Positions 28,216-37,082 of a stretch of 64,000 nt of DNA are shown in pieces (within the stretch, counting starts at the first letter, position 1; every line of letters starts with the position of its first letter). Below the pieces are notes generated by a model. It was not told the origin of the DNA. It saw nothing but the letters and a program-made list of their open reading frames with translations, and made no database searches. Origin of the DNA: Bacteroidales bacterium (lineage in GTDB: Bacteria; Bacteroidota; Bacteroidia; Bacteroidales; GWA2-32-17); the NCBI GenBank assembly GCA_026416095.1, contig JAOAFV010000044.1, positions 1 through 64,000 of the forward strand, read 5' to 3'. The translations under genes and the position numbers were made by a program.

Positions 28216-29898
28216 TTAGTTTTCTAAAAATTGTTGTGCATAATATTTTGGTGTAAGTTTTTCTCCAGTTGCTTTTTCAATCATTTCGTTCCAATGATAT
28301 TTAGCACCAGGTTTAAATACCTTTTCTACAAGATATTTACCAATCTCTTTATTATTAACATAAGAAGGATTTTTGAAATCGTTACCTTTTATGATGTTAT
28401 TTACAATATATGCATTAAGTTGTGAAGCAAGTAATTCTCCCAGTAAGTAATTATGATAATAACAAGGAGAGGTTGCAATATGAATTTTTGTTGCCCAGTC
28501 GGGCATATTTCTGTTTTTCGGACGCTTTATCAGTTGATATTTTTCAACTAAATCCCACCATAATTTATTTAAATCTTGATCGGGGTTTTCATACATAGAT
28601 TTTTCGAATCTGTACATTACTTGCGACCATCTGCTAAATACAAGCTGTTCTAATCTTAATGTTTTAAATCCTGTTTCTTTAATCATTTTATAATCGTTTT
28701 CATTTAATTTTAGCATTTCTTTATTCCATTCTGCATTTTTAGTCAAACGACCAAAAATCATAGCTATGGCTTCGGTGGTAAACGTATGAGCAGGCTCACG
28801 AAGTACAAAAGGTAAATTCTTATCAATATATTTGTCGTAAACGCCGTGGCCAAATTCATGTAACATTGTACTCATCCAGTTTTCGTTAGGTTTAATATTG
28901 CAAAGTATGCGTATGTCGCCTTCATTATCTATATCTATGCAATATGCATGCTGGTTTTTCCCTTCTTTTTCGTACAAATCACTTCTACTTAAAATATCAT
29001 TTATATCTAATCCAATGCTTTCAAAAAACTGTTTTGTAATTTCTTCTATATTTTTGTCTTTATAAAATTTATCTACATTAAAATTATAAATATTTGGTGC
29101 TTCTTGGAAAAAACGGTTTTGATAATGCCATGGACACAGCTCTTCAGGTTTAACTCCATATCGCTTTGCAAGTATTTTGTCCATTTCAGATTTTAAATTG
29201 TGGAATGCATTGCTTGTTAAACTATCGAGTTTATCGAACAATTGTGCTATTTCTTCAGGATCTTGTTCAGATAAAGCAAGCATCATTTGATGATAATTTT
29301 TGTAGCCCATCTTTTGTGCTACCTGATTGCGTAATTTAACTAAGCTTTTTATGTCTTCTGCTACAATTGGACCTACTTCCTTAACAGCAACCCACGCTTT
29401 TTCAAGTAACTTGTTATCTGTTGATGTTTTAAGTATTTCTTCAATATCATTATCGGTATATTTTTTATTGTCTATAACTGCTCTAAAAGTTGAGAATTTT
29501 TTTTCAATATCGTTTTGGATTTTTGAAATTTTGTTTAGTAAAGCTGTGTCTAATTGCTTTGGTAACATTGTATTATGAATACTTAGCAGTTGCCTTTTGA
29601 TAAGTGTATCGTTTACTTCGGTATTGTTTAAGTAATATTTAATCTTTGCGAACAAAGCTGTATCGGAAAGTATCTTATTATATTCCATTTCGTATTTAAG
29701 AGCTACCTGATAATCACTATCTTTCCCTGATATTGAAGCGTTCCAATAGGCCTCGTTCATTTTCTTTAAAAGTGGTTTTAATTTTTCGACGTACGAATCA
29801 ATAACTTTCTTTGCTTCTTCGTTCATATTTACTGTACTTTTTTCGCTTTGGCAAGCGGTTAAAAATAATACAATTAAGCTGAAAACTACCCCTCTCAT
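28216..29898 (-). CDS. Zinc metallopeptidase lipoprotein (M2/M3-like, HEXXH)
   Basis: The protein has about 560 residues. The leader GVVFSLIVLFLTAC is a clear lipoprotein signal (lipobox LTAC), so ATG 29898 is preferred over 29940. The zinc motif HEFGH lies at residues 347-351, with a likely third ligand in TTEAIAMIFG about 28 residues later. The segment LVKLRNQVAQKMGYKNYHQM and KPEELCPWHYQNRFFQEAPN resemble the M2/M3 peptidyl-dipeptidase or oligopeptidase groups (gluzincin helical fold). It probably digests small peptides in the periplasm or on the surface. It lies 3 bases before lgt. The exact family (M2 versus M3) is uncertain. Confidence 0.85.
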   Translation of the reverse strand: MRGVVFSLIVLFLTACQSEKSTVNMNEEAKKVIDSYVEKLKPLLKKMNEAYWNASISGKDSDYQVALKYEMEYNKILSDTALFAKIKYYLNNTEVNDTLIKRQLLSIHNTMLPKQLDTALLNKISKIQNDIEKKFSTFRAVIDNKKYTDNDIEEILKTSTDNKLLEKAWVAVKEVGPIVAEDIKSLVKLRNQVAQKMGYKNYHQMMLALSEQDPEEIAQLFDKLDSLTSNAFHNLKSEMDKILAKRYGVKPEELCPWHYQNRFFQEAPNIYNFNVDKFYKDKNIEEITKQFFESIGLDINDILSRSDLYEKEGKNQHAYCIDIDNEGDIRILCNIKPNENWMSTMLHEFGHGVYDKYIDKNLPFVLREPAHTFTTEAIAMIFGRLTKNAEWNKEMLKLNENDYKMIKETGFKTLRLEQLVFSRWSQVMYRFEKSMYENPDQDLNKLWWDLVEKYQLIKRPKNRNMPDWATKIHIATSPCYYHNYLLGELLASQLNAYIVNNIIKGNDFKNPSYVNNKEIGKYLVEKVFKPGAKYHWNEMIEKATGEKLTPKYYAQQFLEN

Positions 29899-29994
29899 AT
29901 TTTTTTTTGCAAAGTTTAAAAAAAGTGAAAATAAAAACAATTACTTTTTAATACATGTTAATAATTTAATTATTAACCTATATGTTTGAAAATA

Positions 29995-30022
29995 AAAAAG
30001 GGGAGAAAATCTCCCCTTTTTT
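29995..30022 (-). terminator. Rho-independent terminator after the T9SS-sorted protein gene
   Basis: GGGGAGA (30000-30006) and TCTCCCC (30010-30016) form a 7-pair GC-rich stem with an AAA loop. It is flanked by A and T runs that extend the stem and give a T-tract in either direction. It lies 23 bases after the stop of the minus-strand gene at 30045. Confidence 0.85.
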
Positions 30023-30044
30023 GGCAATATGATCTAAAAAACTG

Positions 30045-32087
30045 TTATTCAACAATCATTTTCTTTGTTATACTTTCACCGTTAGCATTAACAGTGTAGA
30101 AATAAATTCCACTTGGCAAATTATTAGTATTAATTGTAATAGTGTGTTTGCCAGCATTTAATTTACCTTTATCAATTAACATTACCTTTTGTCCTACAAT
30201 ATTTGTAATAACAATATTAACATTTGCAGATTCTTTAAGAGTAATGGTTAAATTAGTGGATTGTTTAGCTGGGTTAGGGGTGTTCTGAGAAACATTGAAA
30301 CTGTAGATATTGTTAGTTAACTTTGAATTTTCGCAGCTTGCAAGTATTGTTGGATCAGAGGGTGATAATTGTATTGTAAAAGCATTTTTACTTACTCGTA
30401 GCCCGGCAGCAAAATAATGTTGTTGTGGATTTATTGCATTAGGCTCAGAATAAATATCAATAAATGTCATTGGTATTACGTAATCGTTGCCATCTTCAAG
30501 AACATAATGAGGATAATTACAGAAGAAAAACATACCACCTTCGCCTGGTGTGAAGTTAATTACTGGGGTAGCCATAAATGTTTCTACATTCCAGGCACGG
30601 CATTTAATTTCGGGCATTGTATTTACTGTATCAAACTGTGGATCGGTATCGGTCCATATAGCAAAAATTACTTTTTTATCGGGACTTGTAGCAATACCTA
30701 AAGCATGACCCCATCCAAATTTTCCTTGATCGTCGCCAAAAGGAGAATGCTCGTCTTGTACAACTTTAGTTCTTAATGTATCAATAAATTGTACATCCCA
30801 TGTGCGAACACTACCATCCCAATTCCAACCGGTAGTATAAACATCAAATAAAAACAATGGTTGATTAGCATAAACATAATTTAAAGAATCGGGATGATTT
30901 GAATACATTCCTTCAACAATTGCAAGCATATGCAAATTACCCTGATAGTCAATTACACCAGGATTAAAGTTTTCATCTGCAACAGAACCATTAGGAAAGT
31001 TAACTCTATATTCCCATAATTCAGGATTATCTGGATGATCGATTAAGGATTGACGTACAGGCCAAATTTGATCGGTAAGGTTACTTAACTTATGCCAACA
31101 CCCGTAAGCTGGATAAGTGGCAAAAGTTTGTGCGCCATCCCAGGTTTCCCAAATATGAGGTAAACCAGTTTTAACATACCAATCGGAAGTTGAATCGCAG
31201 CCACTTGGTGTCCATACAAAACCTTTATAGGCGTCGAATTGATTATTCCACGAAAATGCCCACTCTACACTTGCATTACTAAATTCTCTTAATTTCCATG
31301 CTTTTGATAACGGACCTGTTAAGTTAGTGTCGACTACTACTCCCTTAACATTTCCATCGAATATCATTTTTCTAACATAAGCTTTGCCTAAGTAATAGTT
31401 TCCATCATCGTCTTGCCACATTGTGTAATATCTACCATTATTCCCCCCTGTTGTTCCACCGCTTAAGTTCAAGCGTTCAAGAACATTGCTTCCTCCGCTG
31501 CTTACAGGAGGAGTGAGGTGATTAATTGTAAGATTTTCTCCAGTTTTCTTCTTCGAATCATAATAGTTAGCAATCCAACCACTACCATCGGTTATAGGTC
31601 CGTTTACAATAAAGTAAGCTTCGTTGAGATTAGTATTTCCTTGTGGATTATGGATAATTCCATTTGGATAACGATAACGGTGAGTTCCTTGCATGGTAAA
31701 CACAACTGAATCGTTCCAGTTATAACCGAAATCGGTACTTAGTTTCACAATGAGGTCGTTACCCGTAGTACCAGCCCATGCACCACCACCACGATGAGTA
31801 TAAGCAATAGCATTTAACTGAGGGTTAGCATCTAACTGGTAATTAGGTTCGTAAATGAATGTATAGGCGTTTACACTTGTACCTATTAGAATTGTTTGAA
31901 TCGACTTTGAATGAGCTCTTGATGGCTTAAGAATTGGTAAAATTGGAACATCCTTACCTAATTCAATTTTTCTATCCTTGTGGATAGTAACAGGTTTTGT
32001 TTTGTTAAGCTTTTTTGCTGCATACTTTTGAGCATTACCACTTAAAAATACTCCTAAAATTACACTTAAGAATAAAAGTTTTCTCAT
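30045..32087 (-). CDS. Secreted protein with T9SS type A sorting domain
   Basis: The 680-residue protein has a signal peptide (RKLLFLSVILGVFLSGNAQ), a basic pro-region, and a long central region with repeated strand/loop phrases such as AYTHRGGGAWAGTTGNDLIV, KLSTDFGYNWNDS and WTDTDPQFDTV, suggestive of a beta-propeller (BNR/sialidase-like) but with no catalytic motif that I recognise. The last 80 residues (NTPNPAKQSTNLTITL, VNIVITNIVGQKVM, LPSGIYFYTVNANGES, KKMIVE) are a type A T9SS sorting domain. It is a secreted or surface protein of unknown substrate. It has its own promoter-like box and a strong terminator, and its codon choice is somewhat less AT-extreme than its neighbours, consistent with high expression. 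Confidence 0.82.
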   Translation of the reverse strand: MRKLLFLSVILGVFLSGNAQKYAAKKLNKTKPVTIHKDRKIELGKDVPILPILKPSRAHSKSIQTILIGTSVNAYTFIYEPNYQLDANPQLNAIAYTHRGGGAWAGTTGNDLIVKLSTDFGYNWNDSVVFTMQGTHRYRYPNGIIHNPQGNTNLNEAYFIVNGPITDGSGWIANYYDSKKKTGENLTINHLTPPVSSGGSNVLERLNLSGGTTGGNNGRYYTMWQDDDGNYYLGKAYVRKMIFDGNVKGVVVDTNLTGPLSKAWKLREFSNASVEWAFSWNNQFDAYKGFVWTPSGCDSTSDWYVKTGLPHIWETWDGAQTFATYPAYGCWHKLSNLTDQIWPVRQSLIDHPDNPELWEYRVNFPNGSVADENFNPGVIDYQGNLHMLAIVEGMYSNHPDSLNYVYANQPLFLFDVYTTGWNWDGSVRTWDVQFIDTLRTKVVQDEHSPFGDDQGKFGWGHALGIATSPDKKVIFAIWTDTDPQFDTVNTMPEIKCRAWNVETFMATPVINFTPGEGGMFFFCNYPHYVLEDGNDYVIPMTFIDIYSEPNAINPQQHYFAAGLRVSKNAFTIQLSPSDPTILASCENSKLTNNIYSFNVSQNTPNPAKQSTNLTITLKESANVNIVITNIVGQKVMLIDKGKLNAGKHTITINTNNLPSGIYFYTVNANGESITKKMIVE

Positions 32088-32114
32088 ATCAAAAAGTTTT
32101 TAGTTTTGTTATTG

Positions 32115-32122
32115 CAAATTTA
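32115..32122 (-). promoter_or_regulatory. Putative -7 promoter element (TAAATTTG, minus strand)
   Basis: CAAATTTA on the plus strand reads TAAATTTG on the minus strand, 27 bases before the start of the T9SS-sorted protein gene at 32087. Confidence 0.45.
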
Positions 32123-32155
32123 ATCATATTCTTTTAAAAAAAAAAATTTATTTTT

Positions 32156-33010
32156 TTAAATGGTTTTTTTATAGAAAAATTTATTTTTGTATAATATTTT
32201 TTCTGAATTTATTTTCTGCCCAAAAAAAATTAGTGATTTTTCATCGAAATCGTTAGGGTCGTCGGTGGTATAGAATTTTAAAGTGCCATTTTTCGTGCAT
32301 TTTTTTTCTATCTCAGGATGGCGTATCAAATACTCAGCCAAGCTATTTGCCACAATCTCGTTTTGAGTTATTATTTTTATTTCTGGGGGTATGAATTTTT
32401 TAATAATATGTAATAACAAAGGATAATGAGTACAACCGAGTATTATAGAATCTATGTCTTTATCTTTTTCTAAAAGTGCGTTCAAGTCTTTTTGAATAAA
32501 ATATTCACCACCAATGTTGTTAAATTCGTTATATTCTACAAGTGGTACCCACATTGGACATGCATGTTGGTAAACCTTAATATCAGGATAAAGTTTATTT
32601 ATTTCAATTACGTATGAATTCGACTTTATTGTTCCAATAGTCCCCAAAACACCTACCTTTTTTGTCTTAGTAAACTGATTTATAACTTCAACTGTTGGTC
32701 TTATTACCCCAAGAACTCTTCGTGATGGGTCGAAGCGTGGCAAATATTCTTGTTGAATTGTTCGCAAAGCCTTAGAAGAGGCAGTGTTACATGCAAGAAT
32801 TATAAGATGACAATTTTGATTAAATAGCCATTTAACAGCTTCAAGAGTATATTCTAATACTGTTTCGTATGAACGGGTACCATAAGGGGTACGAGCATTA
32901 TCTCCTAAATATATATAATCGTATTGTGGTAATTTTTGTCTTATTGCTTTTAATACTGTTAATCCACCATAACCCGAATCAAAAACTCCTATTGGTGAAA
33001 ATTCGTGCAT
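32156..33010 (-). CDS. murI: Glutamate racemase
   Basis: The 284-residue protein has the racemase motifs IGVFDSGYGGLTVLKAI, IYLGDNARTPYGTRS, LACNTASSKAL (first catalytic Cys) and LGCTHYPLL (second catalytic Cys). It converts L- to D-glutamate for peptidoglycan stem peptides in the cytoplasm. The C-terminal tail (about 250-284) is Lys/Phe-rich and slightly longer than in many homologues. A TATATTTG box lies just upstream. It is a single-gene unit here. Confidence 0.96.
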   Translation of the reverse strand: MHEFSPIGVFDSGYGGLTVLKAIRQKLPQYDYIYLGDNARTPYGTRSYETVLEYTLEAVKWLFNQNCHLIILACNTASSKALRTIQQEYLPRFDPSRRVLGVIRPTVEVINQFTKTKKVGVLGTIGTIKSNSYVIEINKLYPDIKVYQHACPMWVPLVEYNEFNNIGGEYFIQKDLNALLEKDKDIDSIILGCTHYPLLLHIIKKFIPPEIKIITQNEIVANSLAEYLIRHPEIEKKCTKNGTLKFYTTDDPNDFDEKSLIFFGQKINSEKILYKNKFFYKKTI

Positions 33011-33020
33011 TTCGTTTTTT

Positions 33021-33028
33021 CAAATATA
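33021..33028 (-). promoter_or_regulatory. Putative -7 promoter element (TATATTTG, minus strand) before murI
   Basis: CAAATATA on the plus strand reads TATATTTG on the minus strand, 10 bases before the murI start codon, so the leader would be very short. Confidence 0.45.
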
Positions 33029-34209
33029 CATAAAAAAATTGAACTTATTGAAAAAAAATGCTACATCTATTTTTATGTTACTAAAATTCTTAATTTCAAA
33101 CTTTAAATGATAAAATAAAATTTTAAAAATAAGGTTTTCAGTGTTAAATAAAGAAAGTTAACATCATTTCTATGGTGTAAGTTTTGAATAATAAGTTATC
33201 GGTTGGAATTTAAGCAATATTTTTCATAAGAATTTAGGTACATTAGCCAGTGCATATGTGAGGTTTGCTTATAAAAGTCCATTAAATAATGTGGAATTTC
33301 TATACCAACAGAGTTACCTATCGAAGATATAAGTGGGGGGGTGATGTAAGTGATAATAAAGCAATGGAACTATTAAGGAAGTTAAGCAGCAAAAGACTAA
33401 CACTAAGTAATTTCATAAAATAATTTGTAAACCAAGCTATAGGTTAATTATGTATATTGCACATTTGTTTACCTATTCAGCGAAAGTAGGCATAAATGAG
33501 GTTTGTAAATATATTTCACAAGTAAATTTGCTATACGTGATGTAGAGAACGCAAAAATTGTAGGTATATTGCAAGCTATTAAGCGAGTAGCATAAGAGGT
33601 GTAAAGAAGAAAATGAATTAGGAAGGAGAGCAGTAAAAGGTAAAAGATGGTAATAATGAACAAGGTTTTTTATTCATATGAGAATATAAAGCAATTATAG
33701 TAGAAATACATAATTCGATAAAGAAAGATAATAAGCTAATAGATAACTGTGAGCTTTGGGACAACATGTTTGAGTAAAGGTTGGAATTTTTTTAATATCG
33801 GTTACAAACTGTGTTTGGTAAGAAAATAAGGATAAAAAAGTTTGAGATGTTTTTATATCTTTATAAGTAACTAATGGGGAAAGAGGAGTAAGAATATTTA
33901 GAGCATATATTTTAGCAACCAGAGTGTTATAGTGAAGAAGTAAATAACAAGAAACAACATGATTTTGAGGCAATAGGAATTATTACAAATTGAAGGAATT
34001 TTGCGATATTTGTGACATTGTAAGACATACAAGAATCGAAACAAAATAAAACAGATGTTTGGTGTGTAGAAGAGCATATTTGAAGACGATAGAACATATG
34101 TGCAAAGTGAAGAAGCGGAAGAATACTAAGTTTTTATTTCTCATATGGTTTTACAATGGTATTATGAGATGTATAAGATTTTAAACGAAGAAGAATTAAT
34201 ATCGAAGGC
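33029..34209. other. Gene-poor stretch with decayed coding-like sequence
   Basis: No ORF in this 1.2 kb resembles a real gene. The plus strand from about 33360 to 34190 is purine- and G-richer than typical local intergenic DNA. It contains broken coding-like phrases separated by stops, for example DVENAKIVGILQAIKRVA at about 33539-33592 and EEVNNKKQHDFEAIGIITN near 33930-33990. This suggests one or more decayed plus-strand genes, but I cannot name a family. Minus-strand ORFs at 33469-33663 and 33695-33973 are low-complexity and look like chance. No inverted repeats or transposase motif were recognised. Confidence 0.4.
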
Positions 34210-34303
34210 ATTATAGACATATATTGCTTGATGTTAAACTTATATTCGCGGTTTCTGGAGGGGGGCTCGGTTGATTATAGACATATATTGCTTGATGTTA
34301 AAC
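34210..34303. CRISPR. Two-repeat CRISPR-like unit with one spacer, no cas genes
   Basis: A 30-base sequence beginning ATTATAGACATATATTGC and ending GATGTTAAAC occurs identically at 34210-34239 and 34274-34303. The 34 bases between (34240-34273) are unique and 19 of 34 are G or C, in sharp contrast with the AT-rich flanks. Repeat length 30, spacer length 34 and an AAAC end are usual for class 1 CRISPR arrays. Read on the minus strand the repeat starts GTTTAACATC. No cas gene is in the window and the surrounding 1.5 kb is decayed, so this would be an orphan or remnant array. A simple 30-base direct duplication is the alternative. Only two copies are seen. Confidence 0.5.
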
Positions 34304-34492
34304 AAGTAAGGATAAATTTGGAGTATGATACGATGCCAAGGTTACAAACGAAATTATTAATTTTCTGAAAAAGTTTTAACTAAAGTATTAACTTGTTGTA
34401 TACTTCTTAATTTTTTTGTGGAAGTATAATGTACAATTATAAGTTAAGAGATAACTATGCTATAAAGCAATAAAAGTAAAATATGTTTAAAA

Positions 34493-35479
34493 TTATTTTG
34501 CAAGAAACTTGTTTATTGTATTGATTTCTTCAATAAAGTCAAGGTAAGGATGTTTTTCCTTGAGTTTTAAAATTTTTTGTAATGTTTCCTTCATTAATTT
34601 TTTATATTCGTTAGTTTCTTTAAAAAAAGGATCATGTTCTAAAATCTGTAAAACATTTTTTATTTCTTTCATTTCTTCTAAGGTCTTGTTATCAAAAAAA
34701 ACCTTGCAAAATTTTTCCCATAAATATTCTATACCAATGTTGTTAGGGTGTATAAGGTCAATATCATAATATCGATAATCTCGTAATTCGTCCATAAAAA
34801 TCTCGTACGAAGGGAAATATATTATATTGTTGAATTTGTCTAATGATCTTTTCACCGATAAAAATAATGTTGCTTTGCTTAAATTATTTTCGAAAGCGCC
34901 GTATTTAAGGTATCGAACAGGACTAATAGTGAAAACAATTTTACTGTTTATGTTGTGACATCTTATTTCTTCTATAATATTTTCAATGTACTTGGAAGTT
35001 TCTTCTAAACTCAACAAATAATTTTCGAAAATTTTAGCAGGTTGTTTGTGACAATTTGTTACAATAATGTTTAATATTTTATGTTTGTAAACAAAAGCTG
35101 AACCAAATGTTATAAATATCCATTTAGAGTTTTTTATAAAATAAAATGCCTTTTTTATTTTTTCGTCTAAATGTTTTTTTAAGTAGTCTATGTTTGGACT
35201 TGCAATGCTTGAATGTAAGTAAAAACTTTTATAAATTTCACCTTCTTTAAAAAAATCATCATCGTATAATTTTAATTTTCCACAAATTATTTTTATTGTA
35301 TTTAAGATAGAAGCAGGATTGTAAATAGTACCTAATGGATTTACGCAAATATTAAATTTATTTTTTTTTAATTTTTCACCTACATGTAATATAAAACAAG
35401 AACCAAGTAAAAATATGTTATCGCATAGTTTTATTTTTTCTTTTAGTTCAGGAAGGGTAATTTCTGTATAAGTTTTCAT
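34493..35479 (-). CDS. GSCFA domain-containing protein
   Basis: The 328-residue protein contains the domain-naming motif near the N-terminus (IFLLGSCFILHVGEKL) followed by NPLGTIYNPASILNTI, FFKEGEIYKSFYLHSS and FITFGSAFVYKH, with TISPVRYLKYGAFENNLSKA and the catalytic-looking DLIHPN later. This is the GSCFA family (PF08885), relatives of SGNH hydrolases whose Ser (G-S-C), Asn and D-x-x-H residues are present here. It is expected to be a cytoplasmic esterase or acyl-modifying enzyme, of unknown substrate. The last 70 residues are helical. A TATATTTG box lies 9 bases before the start. Confidence 0.88.
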   Translation of the reverse strand: MKTYTEITLPELKEKIKLCDNIFLLGSCFILHVGEKLKKNKFNICVNPLGTIYNPASILNTIKIICGKLKLYDDDFFKEGEIYKSFYLHSSIASPNIDYLKKHLDEKIKKAFYFIKNSKWIFITFGSAFVYKHKILNIIVTNCHKQPAKIFENYLLSLEETSKYIENIIEEIRCHNINSKIVFTISPVRYLKYGAFENNLSKATLFLSVKRSLDKFNNIIYFPSYEIFMDELRDYRYYDIDLIHPNNIGIEYLWEKFCKVFFDNKTLEEMKEIKNVLQILEHDPFFKETNEYKKLMKETLQKILKLKEKHPYLDFIEEINTINKFLAK

Positions 35480-35487
35480 TTTTTTAG

Positions 35488-35495
35488 CAAATATA
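35488..35495 (-). promoter_or_regulatory. Putative -7 promoter element (TATATTTG, minus strand) before the GSCFA gene
   Basis: CAAATATA reads TATATTTG on the minus strand, 8 bases before the ATG at 35479. Transcription would start almost at the start codon, giving a nearly leaderless mRNA. Confidence 0.4.
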
Positions 35496-35659
35496 TATAA
35501 AACTTTCTATAAGAATTTTTATACTCACGGAGAGAATATTAAATAGCTTATTAGTATTTTAAAAGTCTATAAAATTTTTGGTTTATGTTATAAAAATTTT
35601 ATTAGGATATCTAATATGTAAAAACATTCTTAATTGTAATAAGTTTTCTTGTTTTTTTA

Positions 35660-35667
35660 TATTTTTG
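35660..35667 (+). promoter_or_regulatory. Putative -7 promoter element (TATTTTTG)
   Basis: TATTTTTG fits TAnnTTTG and lies 11 bases before the ATG at 35679 of the cyclase-HD gene. Confidence 0.35.
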
Positions 35668-35678
35668 TATTTCCATTT

Positions 35679-37082
35679 ATGTACATGAGCCAATTGAAAG
35701 ATATTGCTACCTTAAAGAAAGAAATAGAAGAATTAAAAAAGCTAAATAACGAGCTTTTGCTTCGTAATAAAGAGCTTATCGAACAGAATCGCCAACTAAA
35801 TGCACAGATTGAAAAATTAAAAACCCGATTAGATAATGAATTGCACAATAAAAAAACTTTGAGATTTAAAATAGCTACCGTATTATATGCAAGTTTACAT
35901 GGTTTTACGAATATTGCTACTATTCATGATAAAGAACAGTTAATTGATGAGCTCGATAAGTTTTATCTTATAATGAACGATATTTTAGCAAAGTATAACA
36001 TACAAAAAGTACCATCAATAGGCGATACAATAATAGTTGTGGGAGGCATTCCAAAAAAAAATAGAACGAATCCAATAGAAATGGTGTTAGCTGCAATTGA
36101 TATAAGACGGGCATTTATAGAATTTCAGAACAATTTATTTGGGGAAAATCATTTATGGGAGTTAAATATTGGAATACATACTGGTGCTATTAATGTTAAT
36201 ATTACTGGTAAGAAAAAAGAAATATACGATATTAAAGGCGAAACTGTAAATATTGCAAGTCGAATTGAGTCTGTGGCAGTTAAAGGTAAAATAATAATAT
36301 CGGAAAGTACTTTAGAATATGTAGCTCCTTATTTTAGATATCGTTTTTTTTCTAAATTACCAGTAAAATATGTTGGTGATCTTGCATTGTACGAAATTCT
36401 TGGTTTTTCACCTGAATATAGCAGCGACTCAAAAGGTATTGCTCCTAATAGTAAATTTAATACTCGACTTCAGCTTATCCGATACGATGATCTAGAAGCT
36501 TTTATGTTAGATAAACTCGAACGAGAATTACCTAAATATCTTTACTATCATAATATAAAGCACACAATTGATGTTATTATTCAATCCGAATTAATTGGTA
36601 AAAGCGAGGGGGTTACATCCGAAGAGTTACTTCTTTTAAAAACAGCTGCCTTGTTTCACGATGCAGGACAAATTATTCAGTCAAAAGGTCACGAAGAGAT
36701 AAGTGTACAAATTGCACGCGAAATTCTTCCAAGCTTTAACTATACCGAAGAACAAATAAATAAAATATGTGAAATTATTCTTGCAACTAAATTGCCACCT
36801 AAACCTAAATCTCTCTTGGAAAAGATTATATGTGATGCTGACCTTGATTATCTTGGAAGACAAGATTTTATAGAAGTTTCCAATACTCTATATAAAGAAT
36901 TAAAAGAACAAAATATCGTAACTTCACTTAAGCAATGGTACGAATTACAAATTGCTTTTTTATCAGAACATCAGTATTTTACTGAAACTGCAAATAAGTT
37001 ACGAGAAGTAAATAAACAAACACAAATAGAACGTTTAAAAAAAGAACTTGAAAAAATTGGAAATGAGTCTAGTTATTTATAG
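35679..37082 (+). CDS. Coiled-coil / class III nucleotide cyclase-like / HD-domain protein
   Basis: The protein has about 467 residues. Residues 5-60 are a heptad-patterned coiled coil (LKKEIEELKKLNNELLLRN). Residues 65-240 are a class III adenylate/guanylate cyclase-like domain (ATVLYASLHGFTNIA, VPSIGDTIIVVGG, LNIGIHTGAINVNITG, GETVNIASRIES). The first metal-binding Asp of the usual F-x-D-I-x-GFT motif is replaced by Ser72; the second (IGD, Asp116) remains. An HD phosphohydrolase-like domain follows (YHNIKHTIDVI, ALFHDAGQI, GHEEIS, CDADLDYLGR) with its metal His/Asp residues present. It may bind or hydrolyse nucleotides rather than cyclise them. ATG 35685 is an alternative start. It overlaps the next gene by 20 bases. 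Confidence 0.85.
   Translation: MYMSQLKDIATLKKEIEELKKLNNELLLRNKELIEQNRQLNAQIEKLKTRLDNELHNKKTLRFKIATVLYASLHGFTNIATIHDKEQLIDELDKFYLIMNDILAKYNIQKVPSIGDTIIVVGGIPKKNRTNPIEMVLAAIDIRRAFIEFQNNLFGENHLWELNIGIHTGAINVNITGKKKEIYDIKGETVNIASRIESVAVKGKIIISESTLEYVAPYFRYRFFSKLPVKYVGDLALYEILGFSPEYSSDSKGIAPNSKFNTRLQLIRYDDLEAFMLDKLERELPKYLYYHNIKHTIDVIIQSELIGKSEGVTSEELLLLKTAALFHDAGQIIQSKGHEEISVQIAREILPSFNYTEEQINKICEIILATKLPPKPKSLLEKIICDADLDYLGRQDFIEVSNTLYKELKEQNIVTSLKQWYELQIAFLSEHQYFTETANKLREVNKQTQIERLKKELEKIGNESSYL

Noticed and set aside
30100-32000. Central region of the T9SS protein considered as a sialidase
   Set aside because: Some blade-like phrases occur, but clear Asp-box (S-x-D-x-G-x-T-W) repeats and catalytic Arg/Tyr motifs are not evident, so no enzyme activity was assigned.
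33695-33973. Minus-strand ORF of 92 codons in the gene desert
   Set aside because: It has no recognised motif or promoter and its Leu/Ser/Tyr-rich content is that expected on the complement of purine-rich DNA.
34201-34320. The repeated block considered as a tRNA or small structured RNA
   Set aside because: No cloverleaf or GTTCGAATC-like T-arm is present, and the repeat itself has no strong internal stem.
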